A DNA stretch of 40,980 nucleotides from Gemmatimonadota bacterium (GTDB taxonomy: Bacteria; Gemmatimonadota; Gemmatimonadetes; Gemmatimonadales; GWC2-71-9): NCBI GenBank assembly GCA_011390645.1, contig JAABRY010000009.1:1-40980 (forward strand). Direction: 5' to 3'. The number at the start of each line of letters is the position of its first letter. Positions within the stretch are counted from its first letter, which is position 1. The position numbers and the translations under genes are program-made. The notes under the pieces are model-generated. The model worked only from the letters and a program-made list of their open reading frames with translations. It did no database searches and was not told the DNA's origin. Shown here one piece after another: positions 17,529-26,056 of this stretch.

Positions 17529-18280
17529 TCCGCCTGCAGGGAGTCGTCAAGCGATACGGAAAGTTCGAGGCGGTCAAGGGCATCGATCTCCACGTCAAGC
17601 GCGGCGAACTCTTCGCCTTCCTGGGCCCGAACGGCGCCGGGAAGACGACGACGATGCGCATGATCGCGGGCATCCTTGCCCCCACGAGCGGACAAATCGA
17701 AGTGGGTGGCGTGGACATCGTCGCCAACCCGATGCTTGCCAAGGCGAAGCTGGGCTTCATCCCTGATCGTCCCTTCGTGTACGACAAGTTGACCGGCGCC
17801 GAGTTCCTGCGGTTCACGGCCGCGCTGTACGGACAGGACGGCCCGGAAATCGAAGCACGGATGGATGAGTTGCTGACGCTGTTCGAACTCGCGCCGTGGA
17901 AGCACGAGCTCACGGAGAGCTATTCGCACGGGATGCGGCAGAAACTGATCATCTCGAGCGCGTTCGTGCATCGCCCCGATGTGATCGTGGTGGACGAGCC
18001 GATGGTGGGTCTCGATCCGAAGAGCGCACGGCTCCTCAAGACCCTCTTCCGACGATTCGTGGATCGCGGCGGGACGATCCTGATGAGCACCCACACGTTG
18101 GAGATCGTCGAAGGCTTCTGCGATCGCATCGGCATCATTCGGCATGGCGAGCTGGCCGCCTGCGGCTCGCTTGCGGAACTCCGGGAACAGGCGTCGTCGG
18201 ATGGGGCGGCGCTGGAAGAACTCTTCCTGCGGCTGACCGGCGAGCACGTCGAACACGACCTGGATGCCGTCCTTGGCTGA
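17525..18280 (+). CDS. ABC transporter ATP-binding protein
   Basis: A nucleotide-binding subunit of 251 residues, of the ABC-2/CcmA-like exporter ATPase type. It shows Walker A GPNGAGKTT (34-42), a Q-loop region, an ABC signature in the variant form YSHGMRQKL (133-141) in place of LSGGQ, Walker B VIVVDEP (153-159) with D-loop VGLD, and the H-loop STHTLE. The GTG start overlaps the upstream TGA (GTGA). The gene in turn overlaps the permease gene by 17 bases. The substrate is not apparent. Confidence 0.93.
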   Translation: MIRLQGVVKRYGKFEAVKGIDLHVKRGELFAFLGPNGAGKTTTMRMIAGILAPTSGQIEVGGVDIVANPMLAKAKLGFIPDRPFVYDKLTGAEFLRFTAALYGQDGPEIEARMDELLTLFELAPWKHELTESYSHGMRQKLIISSAFVHRPDVIVVDEPMVGLDPKSARLLKTLFRRFVDRGGTILMSTHTLEIVEGFCDRIGIIRHGELAACGSLAELREQASSDGAALEELFLRLTGEHVEHDLDAVLG

Positions 18281-19976
18281 CCAGGGCCAACCCCAACCCT
18301 CGCTCCTCGCGCTGTCGAGCCCGAAGTGGCGCAGCGCGCTGGCCCGGGTGCGCACCGGTCGCAATGGCTCCGGGTCGCGGAGCGTGCTGCTCGGCGTCGC
18401 GGGATTCCTCTTCCTCGCGGCAGCATTCGGCATCTCATATCGGATCGTCACGTACTTCAAGGGTGTGCCCGAGATCGGGCCACTGCTGGCGGGCAAACTG
18501 CTGGCGATGGCGTTTCTCGCCTTTGGAGGCATCCTCCTTCTCTCGAACCTCGTGGCGGCGCTCTCGACCTTCTTCCTGGCGAAGGACCTCGACATGCTGG
18601 TGGCCGCCCCACTCGACTGGGGGCGCTTCTACCTCATGAAGCTGGGCGAAACGGTCATTCACTCCTCATGGATGGTGGCCCTCCTCGCGGCGCCGCTCCT
18701 GGCGGCGTACGGCATCGCGTGGGGGGGGGGGATCTTCTTCCCGATCATCGCGGCGGCCGCGCTGATCCCGTTCTTCGTCATCCCCGGGGTCATCGGGGCG
18801 GCGGTGACGCTCCTGCTGGTCAACATCTTCCCCGCCCGACGCGCGCGCGACCTGCTCGGCCTGGTGACGCTGCTCGCCGCCGGCGGGCTCGTCGTCTTCC
18901 TGCGGTTCCTGCAACCCGAGCAACTGGCACGCCCGGAAGGGTTCGAATCGCTGGTGGACTTCATCGCGGTGCTGCGCAGCCCGTCCCATCCGCTCCTACC
19001 GAGCGAGTGGGCGAGCGCGATGCTGATGAACTGGCTCACTCGCGTGGGCGATCCGCTCCCGGTCGTCTTGCTCTGGACAACGGCTGCGGCCTTCGTGGTC
19101 CTCGGCGCGGCCCTGCACCGACGACTCTTCATGAGCGGCTTCGCGCGCGCGCAGGAGGGAGCGGATTCCAACATTCGCGGCGCGCGATGGGACTGGGTCG
19201 CACGTCGGGTCATGCGGGGCGTGCCGCCGATGCGGCGCGAGTTCATCCTCAAGGATTTGCGGGTCTTCTTCCGCGATTCCACGCAATGGAGCCAGCTCAT
19301 CCTGCTCGGGGTGCTGGTGGTGGTCTACCTCTTCAACATCAAGGCGCTGCCGCTCTTCACCGGCGAAGAAGTGCCCGTCTTCCTGATGACGCTGATCGTG
19401 TTCCTGAACCAGGGGCTGGCGGGCTTCGTGATTGCGGCGGTGGCGGCACGCTTCATCTTCCCGTCCATCTCGCTCGAAGGGCGACAGATGTGGTTGCTCA
19501 GGTCCTCGCCGCTCGACCCGCGCGCGATGCTGCGCAGCAAGTACGTGGTGGGAATGCTGCCACTGGTGATCCTGGCGCTTGGGCTCACCGTGACCACGAA
19601 CGTGATGCTGCGCGCCTCGTCGTTCATGATGGCGGTGAGTGTCGCCACCGTGCTCGGGTACACGCTGGCCGTCGGCGGTCTGGCGCTCGGCATCGGCACG
19701 CTCTATCCGCAGTATGACACCGAGAACGCGGCCCAAATACCGACCTCCTTTGGCGGGCTGGTCTTCATGTTGCTTGCCATCGCCCTGCTTGGCGCGATCA
19801 TCGTGCTCGAGGCCCTGCCGGTGACCGATCACCTGCGCGCGGCGCGAGCGGGTGGGCCGGCTGGGCTCGGCCCCCAGGGGATCGCAGCCTTCACGGGAGT
19901 GGCGCTGTTGATGCTGGTGGCGGGCATCGTCCCGGTGCGCATGGCGGCGAAGCGGCTGGCCACCCTGGAGGTGTAG
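18264..19976 (+). CDS. ABC exporter permease, large single-chain type
   Basis: A protein of 570 residues with about 12 hydrophobic helices in two blocks (about 40-240 and 350-565), separated by a soluble loop. The loop contains RREFILKDLRVFFRDSTQWS, the amphipathic segment common in large putative ABC exporter permeases. With the preceding ATPase it forms a membrane export pump whose cargo is unknown. A run of eleven G (18721-18731) encodes Trp-Gly-Gly-Gly in a membrane helix and is the longest homopolymer in the window; slippage there would break the frame. The start overlaps the ATPase gene, so translation is coupled. Confidence 0.86.
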   Translation: MPSLADQGQPQPSLLALSSPKWRSALARVRTGRNGSGSRSVLLGVAGFLFLAAAFGISYRIVTYFKGVPEIGPLLAGKLLAMAFLAFGGILLLSNLVAALSTFFLAKDLDMLVAAPLDWGRFYLMKLGETVIHSSWMVALLAAPLLAAYGIAWGGGIFFPIIAAAALIPFFVIPGVIGAAVTLLLVNIFPARRARDLLGLVTLLAAGGLVVFLRFLQPEQLARPEGFESLVDFIAVLRSPSHPLLPSEWASAMLMNWLTRVGDPLPVVLLWTTAAAFVVLGAALHRRLFMSGFARAQEGADSNIRGARWDWVARRVMRGVPPMRREFILKDLRVFFRDSTQWSQLILLGVLVVVYLFNIKALPLFTGEEVPVFLMTLIVFLNQGLAGFVIAAVAARFIFPSISLEGRQMWLLRSSPLDPRAMLRSKYVVGMLPLVILALGLTVTTNVMLRASSFMMAVSVATVLGYTLAVGGLALGIGTLYPQYDTENAAQIPTSFGGLVFMLLAIALLGAIIVLEALPVTDHLRAARAGGPAGLGPQGIAAFTGVALLMLVAGIVPVRMAAKRLATLEV

Positions 19977-20011
19977 TGGGCGCGCCCCTTGGCCGCCCCT
20001 GCTCCCGCCGT

Positions 20012-20017
20012 TAGTCT
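20012..20017 (+). promoter_or_regulatory. Candidate -10 box before the SDR-fusion gene
   Basis: TAGTCT lies seven bases before the ATG at 20025, and no Shine-Dalgarno sequence is present (the spacer is GTCCCCC). The arrangement fits the leaderless pattern seen at several other genes in the window. No good -35 is visible. Sequence inference only. Confidence 0.4.
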
Positions 20018-20024
20018 GTCCCCC

Positions 20025-21587
20025 ATGACAATGCCTGACGATGCCAGCCCTGACCGCTCCACCCCGCTGACCGAAGCCACGGTGGAGGAGGTCATGGCGG
20101 TCCTGGAGGCCGTGGTCGCCGACCGGACCCTCCTCCTCGACCTCCCGGACGCCATCCGCATCCGGCTCACCGATCTGGCCGGCAAGGTCTACTCGCCGGA
20201 CGCCTACGCCCGCCGTCAGCTCGTGAAGGCCACGGAGCGGCGCCGGAAGGCGACCAAGATCGAGAAGGAGGAGCAGGTCCTCCAGAATACGGGAATCCGA
20301 AAGCTGCGTGTGCGCCCCGGTGTCGGGACGCCCAATTACTTCCCCCCGGTGGGGGTCGAGGCCGAGGAGGTCGAGGACCCTGATTTCCGGGAGATGCTCG
20401 AACCGCAGAACTGCTACGTCTGCAAGCAGGACTACACCGAGGTCCACCACTTCTACGACCAACTCTGCCCGGCGTGCGCCGCATTCAACTACGCCAAGCG
20501 CAGCGAGCTGGCCGACCTGAGCGGCCGCGTGGCCCTGCTCACTGGTGGCCGCGTCAAGATCGGATATCAGGCGGGGCTCAAGTTGTTGCGTGCCGGTGCC
20601 CGCCTGATCGTGACCACGCGCTTCCCGCGCGACTCGGCCATGCGCTACGCTCGGGAGCATGACTTCAGCGACTGGGCCGATCGCCTCGAAATCGTGGGAC
20701 TCGACCTGCGCCACACGCCGAGTGTCGAAGCGCTCTGTCATCGCATGGTGACGGAGACGGACCGACTCGACTTCATCATCAGCAATGCCTGCCAGACCGT
20801 GCGCCGGCCACCCGACTTCTACCGGCACATGATGGCGCAAGAGTTGTCCTCGCTCAGCGAGCTGCCGAGCGCCGCCCGCAAGCTGCTCCACCCGCTGGAG
20901 ACGATGCGCGAGGCGAACCGCCTCCCCGCTGGACAGGACGGGATGCCGACGCTGCAGGAGCTCGCCGCACAGGCGCCCGGCCTCACGCACGCCGCGGCGC
21001 TCTCACAGGTCGCGCTCCTTCCCGAGGAGCTGCTGGGTCAGTCGCACCTCTTCCCCGAGGGAGAACTGGATATCGACCTGCAGCAGGTCGACCTGCGCGG
21101 CCGCAACTCGTGGCGGCTCAATCTGGACGAGGTGCCCACGGTGGAGCTGCTCGAAGTGCAACTCGTCAACGCGGTCGCACCGTTTGTGCTCAACGCGCGC
21201 CTCAAGCCGTTGATGATGCGCACCCCCGAGCGTGACAAGCACATCGTCAACGTCTCGGCGGTGGAGGGCCAGTTCTACCGCCGCTTCAAGACCTCACGCC
21301 ATCCGCACACGAACATGGCAAAGGCGGCGCTCAACATGATGACGCGCACCTCCGCCGCGGATTATCACAAGGACGGCATTCACATGAATAGCGTGGATAC
21401 CGGCTGGGTGACGGATGAGGACCCGGTGGAGATCGCCGCCGCCAAGACCAAGGAGCACCGCTTCCACCCGCCCCTCGACATCCTCGACGGCGCCGCCCGG
21501 ATCGTGGACCCGATCATCGCCGGGTTCAATTCGGGGACGCATGTGTGGGGGAAGTTTCTGAAGGACTATCGGGAGGTGGATTGGTGA
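20025..21587 (+). CDS. Zinc-module/short-chain dehydrogenase fusion protein
   Basis: A protein of 520 residues. An N-terminal helical, charged region is followed by a Cys4 module, CYVC at 130-133 and CPAC at 148-151 (C-x2-C-x14-C-x2-C), probably binding zinc. A Rossmann domain of the short-chain dehydrogenase type starts at [16 protein letters not shown] (cofactor loop 173-180) and continues through FIISNACQT. About 120 residues are inserted before the catalytic region. There, NVSAVEG supplies Ser411 and MAKAALNMM supplies Lys433, but the position four before the Lys is Thr429, not Tyr. A YRRFK sequence just upstream could be an alternative YxxxK. The substrate is unknown and activity is doubtful without the standard Tyr. 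Confidence 0.8.
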   Translation: MTMPDDASPDRSTPLTEATVEEVMAVLEAVVADRTLLLDLPDAIRIRLTDLAGKVYSPDAYARRQLVKATERRRKATKIEKEEQVLQNTGIRKLRVRPGVGTPNYFPPVGVEAEEVEDPDFREMLEPQNCYVCKQDYTEVHHFYDQLCPACAAFNYAKRSELADLSGRVALLTGGRVKIGYQAGLKLLRAGARLIVTTRFPRDSAMRYAREHDFSDWADRLEIVGLDLRHTPSVEALCHRMVTETDRLDFIISNACQTVRRPPDFYRHMMAQELSSLSELPSAARKLLHPLETMREANRLPAGQDGMPTLQELAAQAPGLTHAAALSQVALLPEELLGQSHLFPEGELDIDLQQVDLRGRNSWRLNLDEVPTVELLEVQLVNAVAPFVLNARLKPLMMRTPERDKHIVNVSAVEGQFYRRFKTSRHPHTNMAKAALNMMTRTSAADYHKDGIHMNSVDTGWVTDEDPVEIAAAKTKEHRFHPPLDILDGAARIVDPIIAGFNSGTHVWGKFLKDYREVDW

Positions 21588-21592
21588 AGGGA

Positions 21593-21684
21593 GATGTTGG
21601 ACGTCGGATGGTGGATGTTGGAAGGTGAAACGTAAAAGGTGAAAGGGAACGGCTGGACGCCCCTTTCACCTTTCACGTTTCACC
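21593..21684. repeat. Composite GATGTTG and GGTGAAA heptad element
   Basis: Four GATGTTG-type units (two degenerate) at 21593-21620 are followed by GGTGAAA, CGTAAAA, GGTGAAA and GGG (21624-21647). After a 13-base loop comes the exact opposite arm CCC-TTTCACC-TTTCACG-TTTCACC (21661-21684). The 24-base arms pair with one mismatch. The right arm is the reverse complement of 658-681 with no differences. The element lies six bases after the SDR-fusion gene and could end its transcript. Confidence 0.87.
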
Positions 21685-21766
21685 AGCGCTACGGAGATCT
21701 TCGACGGACAACGACTACCTAAGCCCCTCGGCGCAATAACCCGACCCTCGGCCCTCCGCTCGCCGA

Positions 21767-21819
21767 GCAGATGATGTGCACGCGTCGCGACACCTGGTCG
21801 CACGCTCACCATCATCTGC
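21767..21819 (+). promoter_or_regulatory. Inverted repeat abutting a ribosome-binding site
   Basis: GCAGATGATG (21767-21776) and CATCATCTGC (21810-21819) are perfect ten-base inverted repeats around a 33-base loop. The right arm ends directly at GGAGGT, the strong Shine-Dalgarno of the lipoprotein gene at 21831. If transcribed, the stem would sit against the ribosome site and could control its access. It could instead be an operator. Confidence 0.5.
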
Positions 21820-21830
21820 GGAGGTTCCCG

Positions 21831-23045
21831 ATGTCCCGTCACCTGCTGGTTCCCCTGATCGCGCTCGCGGCGCTCGCCGCCTGCGCCGATCGCGATCTCC
21901 CCACCGCCCCGCTGCCGGATCAGCCCGCCGCGGCCACCGATCCGACAACCACGGCCCGCGAGCGCCTGGCTGCGCGCCTTGCCGTGGCCTTGGCCGACCC
22001 GGTCACGCGCCGCGAGGTCGTGGACCGCCTCGAGGCGTCGACCGCCCCTGAAGGCAAACTGCAGTTCCAGGCCCTCGTGCGTGCGGATGGATCCCGCCTC
22101 CTCGCACGATTGGCGGCCAGCGGCGCCACGAGCGTTGCCGAGCTGGTCGCGGACCTCGACGCGGCCCGTGGCTTGGAGCTCTACCTCCCGGTCGAGGCAC
22201 ATCGGGCCGCGTGGCAGGGCGACACGCATTTCCTGGTCGGCACGATCGGCCACGACGGCGAAGCACCAGTCGCGTTCGACGCGACCGGCACTCGCAGCAT
22301 CCTCCATCCAGACCGCCCACCGACCACCCCGGTGATTGCTCTGGTGCCGCAGGAGTTCGATTTCACTGGGGGCAGGCCGCACCTGAAGTTGAGCTGCTGG
22401 ACCTACTGCGGCGGTGGCGACAGTTGGGGCGGGGGCGGCGGCGGAAGCACGTTGACACCGCAGGGTGGGCTCTACCTCACCAAGTCGCATTTCGAGGAAG
22501 AATTCGAAAGCTGGATCAAGGGGAAGCCGGAGTTCGAGTATCACGTCTACGGACACGACAAGAACGGGGATTCTTTCCAGATCTCGTGTGTCGGGGAACA
22601 CGCCGGCGGACCCTACGCCTGGGATCAGAACACCCTCGACTGGACCGGTGCCGTACCGCTCATGACCGAGGCAGACCGGGTGGCCTACGAGAAGTTGCGG
22701 CCAGGTGGGGTGGTGCGCATCGTGGCGTGGGAGGACGACGACGAGCCGTGCGTGGTGCGTGCGGACGGCGGACATATTGCCACCTTGATCCGCAATCTGG
22801 ATACCGTGTTCCGCACGTGGACCTCTGGCAAGGTCGAGCCGGGCATCATTCGTGGGATCAAGGCGGCCCCGTCGGCCTTCGACCTCGCGAAGTCGGTGCG
22901 CAACTTCATCACGACGTCCGACGACTTCATCGGCAACGCCGTGGAGACCAGCATCGCGGGCTGGGGGCCCGGTGGAGCGAACTGGTTGTTGAAGACCGAG
23001 GGAACGCGGACTACGGGGTGGTTCGTGACGGAATACCGACGCTGA
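21831..23045 (+). CDS. Putative lipoprotein, function unknown
   Basis: A protein of 404 residues with a lipoprotein signal MSRHLLVPLIALAALAAC, giving an expected lipid-attached Cys18. An Ala- and Arg-rich helical section (about 30-130) follows. A glycine-rich patch, containing CWTYCGGGDSWGGGGGG, precedes a beta-rich C-terminal half with aromatic and acidic residues (HVYGHDKNGDSFQ, WEDDDEPC). I recognise no enzyme motif. The ATG at 21831 is chosen because GGAGGT stands five bases before it and gives a proper signal peptide. The 3' end overlaps the convergent zinc-ribbon gene by 35 bases. Confidence 0.75.
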   Translation: MSRHLLVPLIALAALAACADRDLPTAPLPDQPAAATDPTTTARERLAARLAVALADPVTRREVVDRLEASTAPEGKLQFQALVRADGSRLLARLAASGATSVAELVADLDAARGLELYLPVEAHRAAWQGDTHFLVGTIGHDGEAPVAFDATGTRSILHPDRPPTTPVIALVPQEFDFTGGRPHLKLSCWTYCGGGDSWGGGGGGSTLTPQGGLYLTKSHFEEEFESWIKGKPEFEYHVYGHDKNGDSFQISCVGEHAGGPYAWDQNTLDWTGAVPLMTEADRVAYEKLRPGGVVRIVAWEDDDEPCVVRADGGHIATLIRNLDTVFRTWTSGKVEPGIIRGIKAAPSAFDLAKSVRNFITTSDDFIGNAVETSIAGWGPGGANWLLKTEGTRTTGWFVTEYRR

Positions 23046-23430
23046 GTGACGCGCCGCACGCACCGCAGAAGGCAGCGTGCGGCACGGTGGCTCCCCCGCA
23101 GGTGGGGCATGGGTGCCCACTTGCGGTGGGGGTCCGCCGCATTGGCTCGGCGTCGGGCTCCGCCGCGTCGTCAAGCACCGCGATGGCCCGCGCAGAGTAG
23201 CGATTGTGCAGCATCGTGTAGTCATCGTCAGACAGCTTGCCGGTGGCGCGATCGAACTCGATCTCCTTGAGCGCCAACAGCGCCCGACCCCGCGGCGTCT
23301 CCTCAGGGTCCGGTGGCTCGAACGCCTCCGGTGCCTGGGGTGCCGGGGCCACGATCGGCTGCAACACCAGCCAGATGAGCGCCAACCCCACGACGAGCGC
23401 CGCGATCGCCTCGACGACTTCGCTGCCCAT
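23011..23430 (-). CDS. Membrane-anchored zinc-ribbon protein of the ccm operon
   Basis: A protein of 139 residues. One N-terminal membrane helix (about 7-28) is followed by a proline-rich stretch and the segment ALKEIEFDRATGKLSDDDY. The latter resembles the soluble part of short CcmI-like and other membrane-anchored cytochrome-biogenesis accessory proteins. It ends in a zinc ribbon, CPTCGG ... CGACGA (two CxxC pairs). The ATG overlaps the ccmH stop (TGATG), so it belongs to the ccm operon. A role in handling apocytochrome or in assembly is an inference from that position. Confidence 0.75.
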   Translation of the reverse strand: MGSEVVEAIAALVVGLALIWLVLQPIVAPAPQAPEAFEPPDPEETPRGRALLALKEIEFDRATGKLSDDDYTMLHNRYSARAIAVLDDAAEPDAEPMRRTPTASGHPCPTCGGATVPHAAFCGACGASLSVGIPSRTTP

Positions 23431-24020
23431 CAGGACTCGACCTCATCGAGCGCACGCCGGAGTCGCTCGGCGGCCTCGGCATCGGGAGCTGCAGCTTCTG
23501 CGGCCGCCGCGTCCCGGCCCGCCGCTACATCGCTCCCCGACTCGACGTCGCGACGACGCGAGAGGTACGCGCCCAGCCCGAGACCGACCGTGGCGATCAC
23601 GAGGCCCGGGACGAGGTAGCCCGCGATGTTGAACCCCTCCGCGGGCGGGGCCATCAGGACCGCTTCCCCGTCGCGCTCGACATAGAACGCGATGATTTCC
23701 TCCGGGGTCTTGCCCGCCTCGATCATCGCCACGACTTCGCGATGCAGTTCCGGCGAATAGGTACAGGTGAAGTCGGTGGTGCGACAGGTGTACATGTCGA
23801 GCGTACACCCGCACGTGCAGCGCAACCGCCGCTCGATGGCGATCACGACGGGATCGTTGTCGAGCACACCAACGGTGTCGCGCTGGATGCCGACATTCCA
23901 CGGCTGGCGAAGCGGATCCGCGGAGAGGGAGTCACCCCCACTCGGCTCTTGCGCGAGCAGGGTGCGCGCGCCACCGGCGGTCAGCAGGGCAGCAAGGAAA
24001 CCACGGCGCGTGCTCTTCAT
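23430..24020 (-). CDS. ccmH: Cytochrome c maturation protein CcmH/CycL family
   Basis: A protein of 196 residues. A cleavable or anchoring N-terminus MKSTRRGFLAALLTAGGART is followed by the periplasmic thiol domain and a membrane helix (about 133-155) with an acidic alanine-rich tail. CcmH keeps the apocytochrome heme-binding cysteines reduced. In place of the usual LRCxxC the motif is LRCTCGCTLDMYTC (Cys68, 70, 72, 79), with another Cys at 86. This variant suggests altered thiol chemistry. The start overlaps the ccmF stop (ATGA). A start 28 codons upstream is less likely, because it would run deep into ccmF. Confidence 0.87.
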   Translation of the reverse strand: MKSTRRGFLAALLTAGGARTLLAQEPSGGDSLSADPLRQPWNVGIQRDTVGVLDNDPVVIAIERRLRCTCGCTLDMYTCRTTDFTCTYSPELHREVVAMIEAGKTPEEIIAFYVERDGEAVLMAPPAEGFNIAGYLVPGLVIATVGLGLGAYLSRRRDVESGSDVAAGRDAAAAEAAAPDAEAAERLRRALDEVES

Positions 24021-26056
24021 GAGGGCATCCCGGTGAGTGTGGCCTCGTAGCCGGCTTGCACCGGCGCGCGACGCTTGGTCTTCACCTGCGGTCCGCCGGG
24101 CCACATCGTGAGCATGCCGCCGAGCACCAGCACGGCACCACCGATCCAGAACCAGGCCACCAGCGGATTCACCTGCAGCACGAAGTGTGACCGCTCGGTG
24201 CCATCGGGTGAGCCGCCGTACACCACATACAGATCCTCACGCAGGTCACTGCGCAGCCCGACCTCCGTGCTCGGTTCGAAGAGCCGGTTGCCGAACGAGT
24301 CGACGTGCTGCCGCTTTTCCGACTTGATCGTCCCGATGCGGACGCCGTCACGCTTGACCTCGAGTGTCGCAGCACTGACCTGTCGGTTGAGCGCGCTGTA
24401 CTGCGAAATGCCGAGGTGCGTGAGTTCGTACGTCCAACCGAAGGGCGAGGCGATCGTGGTCGACTGCCCAGGTACGAGGTCCACCTCCGCCTTCGTCCGG
24501 AACGCGAGGCCAGTGAACGCGACGAAGTAGAGGACGATCCCGACGTGCACGATGTAGCCACCGTAGCGGCGACGGTTGCGACCCATCAGCCGCACGAGCG
24601 CGACCGGGATCGACTCATCATGCATCACGTGCCGCGCCCGCACCCCGCGCCAGAACTCCTGGCCGATGGTGCCGACGACAAAGCCGCTGATGCCGAGCGC
24701 GGCGAGTGCCCAGCCGTCGCGGAGGCCGGCGAGCAGCAGCGCCACGGTGGTGACGAGTCCCGTCACCGTCGGCACGATGAACTGCCGCTGCAAGTTGGCG
24801 GCGGAGGCCTTGCGCCATGCGATGAGCGGACCAATGCCGGTCAGCAGCAGGAGGAAGAGCCCCAGCGGGATGTTCACCTTGTTGAAGAACGGCGGACCGA
24901 CCGTGATCTTCGTGCCCCGCACCGCCTCGGAAATGATCGGGAAGAGCGTGCCCCACATCACCGAGAAGGCGATGCCGACCAGTGCGAGGTTGTTGAAGAG
25001 GAAGGCGGCCTCGCGGGAGGCGAGCGATTCAAGCTCTGCCTCCGGCTCGAGGTCCGGCCACCGTGTGTACAGCAACGTGAAGGAGAGGATCGCCGTCACG
25101 AGCAGGAAGCCGAGGAAGAAGTACCCGACGCTCGACTGGGTAAACGAGTGCACCGAGGCAATCACGCCCGATCGCGTGATGAAGGTGCCGAAGATCGTCA
25201 GCAGGAAGGTGCCGATGATCAGCCCCATGTTCCAGCGCTTGAGCATGCCGCGCTTTTCCTGGATCATCACCGAATGCAGGAAGGCGGTGAGCGTGAGCCA
25301 TGGCAACAGCGAGGCGTTCTCGACCGGATCCCAGGCCCAGACGCCGCCCCATCCGAGTTCGAGATAGGCCCACCACATCCCGATCGTGATGCCGATCGAG
25401 AGGAAGATCCACGAGGCCAGGGCCCACTTGCGCATCGCGATGATCCAGCCCGCGTCGAGCCGGCGCGCCATCAGGGCGGCGATCGCGAAGGCAAATGGCA
25501 CGGCGAGCGAGATGTAGCCGAGATAGAGCGTCGGCGGGTGGGCAATCATCCCCGGGTTTTGCAGTTGGGGATTGAGCCCGCGTCCGTCAGCGGGTGTGAA
25601 GGACAGCCGCTCGAACGGGTTCGCGCCCTCGCCGAAGAGCATCACGGCGATGAAGAACGCCGCGGTGATGTTGGTGACGCCCGCGACGTAGGGAAGCAGG
25701 TCCTTGAATCGGTTGCTCGTCAGGGCCTGGGCCAACGCGCCGAAGATGCCGAGGACGACGGCCCAGAAGAGCAAGGAGCCCTTCTGTCCGGCCCAGAACG
25801 CGGTGACGAGATAGTACTCTGGCAGGTTCCGCGAGGTGTACGCGGCGACATACTCGATGTTGAAGTCGTGGGAGAAGAGGCCCTTCCACAAGGCCGCCGA
25901 GGCCACGAGGAGCGCGGCGCAGACGGCGTAGCTCCCGCGACGGATCGCAAGGGAGAGTTCAGGCCGATCCTGCCACCGCGCGAAGAAGGCGAGCCCAGCG
26001 CTCCACACACCGATCAGGAATGCTGCCCAGAGGGCGAAGTGTCCAAGCAGGGTCAC
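24017..26056 (-). CDS. ccmF: Cytochrome c heme lyase subunit CcmF
   Basis: An integral membrane protein of 679 residues that takes heme from CcmE and attaches it to apocytochrome c in the periplasm. It shows the tryptophan-rich WWD signature WGGVWAWDPVENASLLPWL, conserved histidines (for example MIAHPPTLYLGY), many membrane helices, and a C-terminal periplasmic domain before the last helix. The length is as expected. The GTG start overlaps the ccmE stop (GTGA). The partner genes ccmABCD are not in the window. Confidence 0.96.
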   Translation of the reverse strand: MTLLGHFALWAAFLIGVWSAGLAFFARWQDRPELSLAIRRGSYAVCAALLVASAALWKGLFSHDFNIEYVAAYTSRNLPEYYLVTAFWAGQKGSLLFWAVVLGIFGALAQALTSNRFKDLLPYVAGVTNITAAFFIAVMLFGEGANPFERLSFTPADGRGLNPQLQNPGMIAHPPTLYLGYISLAVPFAFAIAALMARRLDAGWIIAMRKWALASWIFLSIGITIGMWWAYLELGWGGVWAWDPVENASLLPWLTLTAFLHSVMIQEKRGMLKRWNMGLIIGTFLLTIFGTFITRSGVIASVHSFTQSSVGYFFLGFLLVTAILSFTLLYTRWPDLEPEAELESLASREAAFLFNNLALVGIAFSVMWGTLFPIISEAVRGTKITVGPPFFNKVNIPLGLFLLLLTGIGPLIAWRKASAANLQRQFIVPTVTGLVTTVALLLAGLRDGWALAALGISGFVVGTIGQEFWRGVRARHVMHDESIPVALVRLMGRNRRRYGGYIVHVGIVLYFVAFTGLAFRTKAEVDLVPGQSTTIASPFGWTYELTHLGISQYSALNRQVSAATLEVKRDGVRIGTIKSEKRQHVDSFGNRLFEPSTEVGLRSDLREDLYVVYGGSPDGTERSHFVLQVNPLVAWFWIGGAVLVLGGMLTMWPGGPQVKTKRRAPVQAGYEATLTGMPS

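Noticed and set aside
18996-20990. A 664-codon open frame on the minus strand opposite the permease and SDR genes
   Set aside because: Antisense of real genes; His/Arg/Gln-rich low-complexity product without recognisable motifs.
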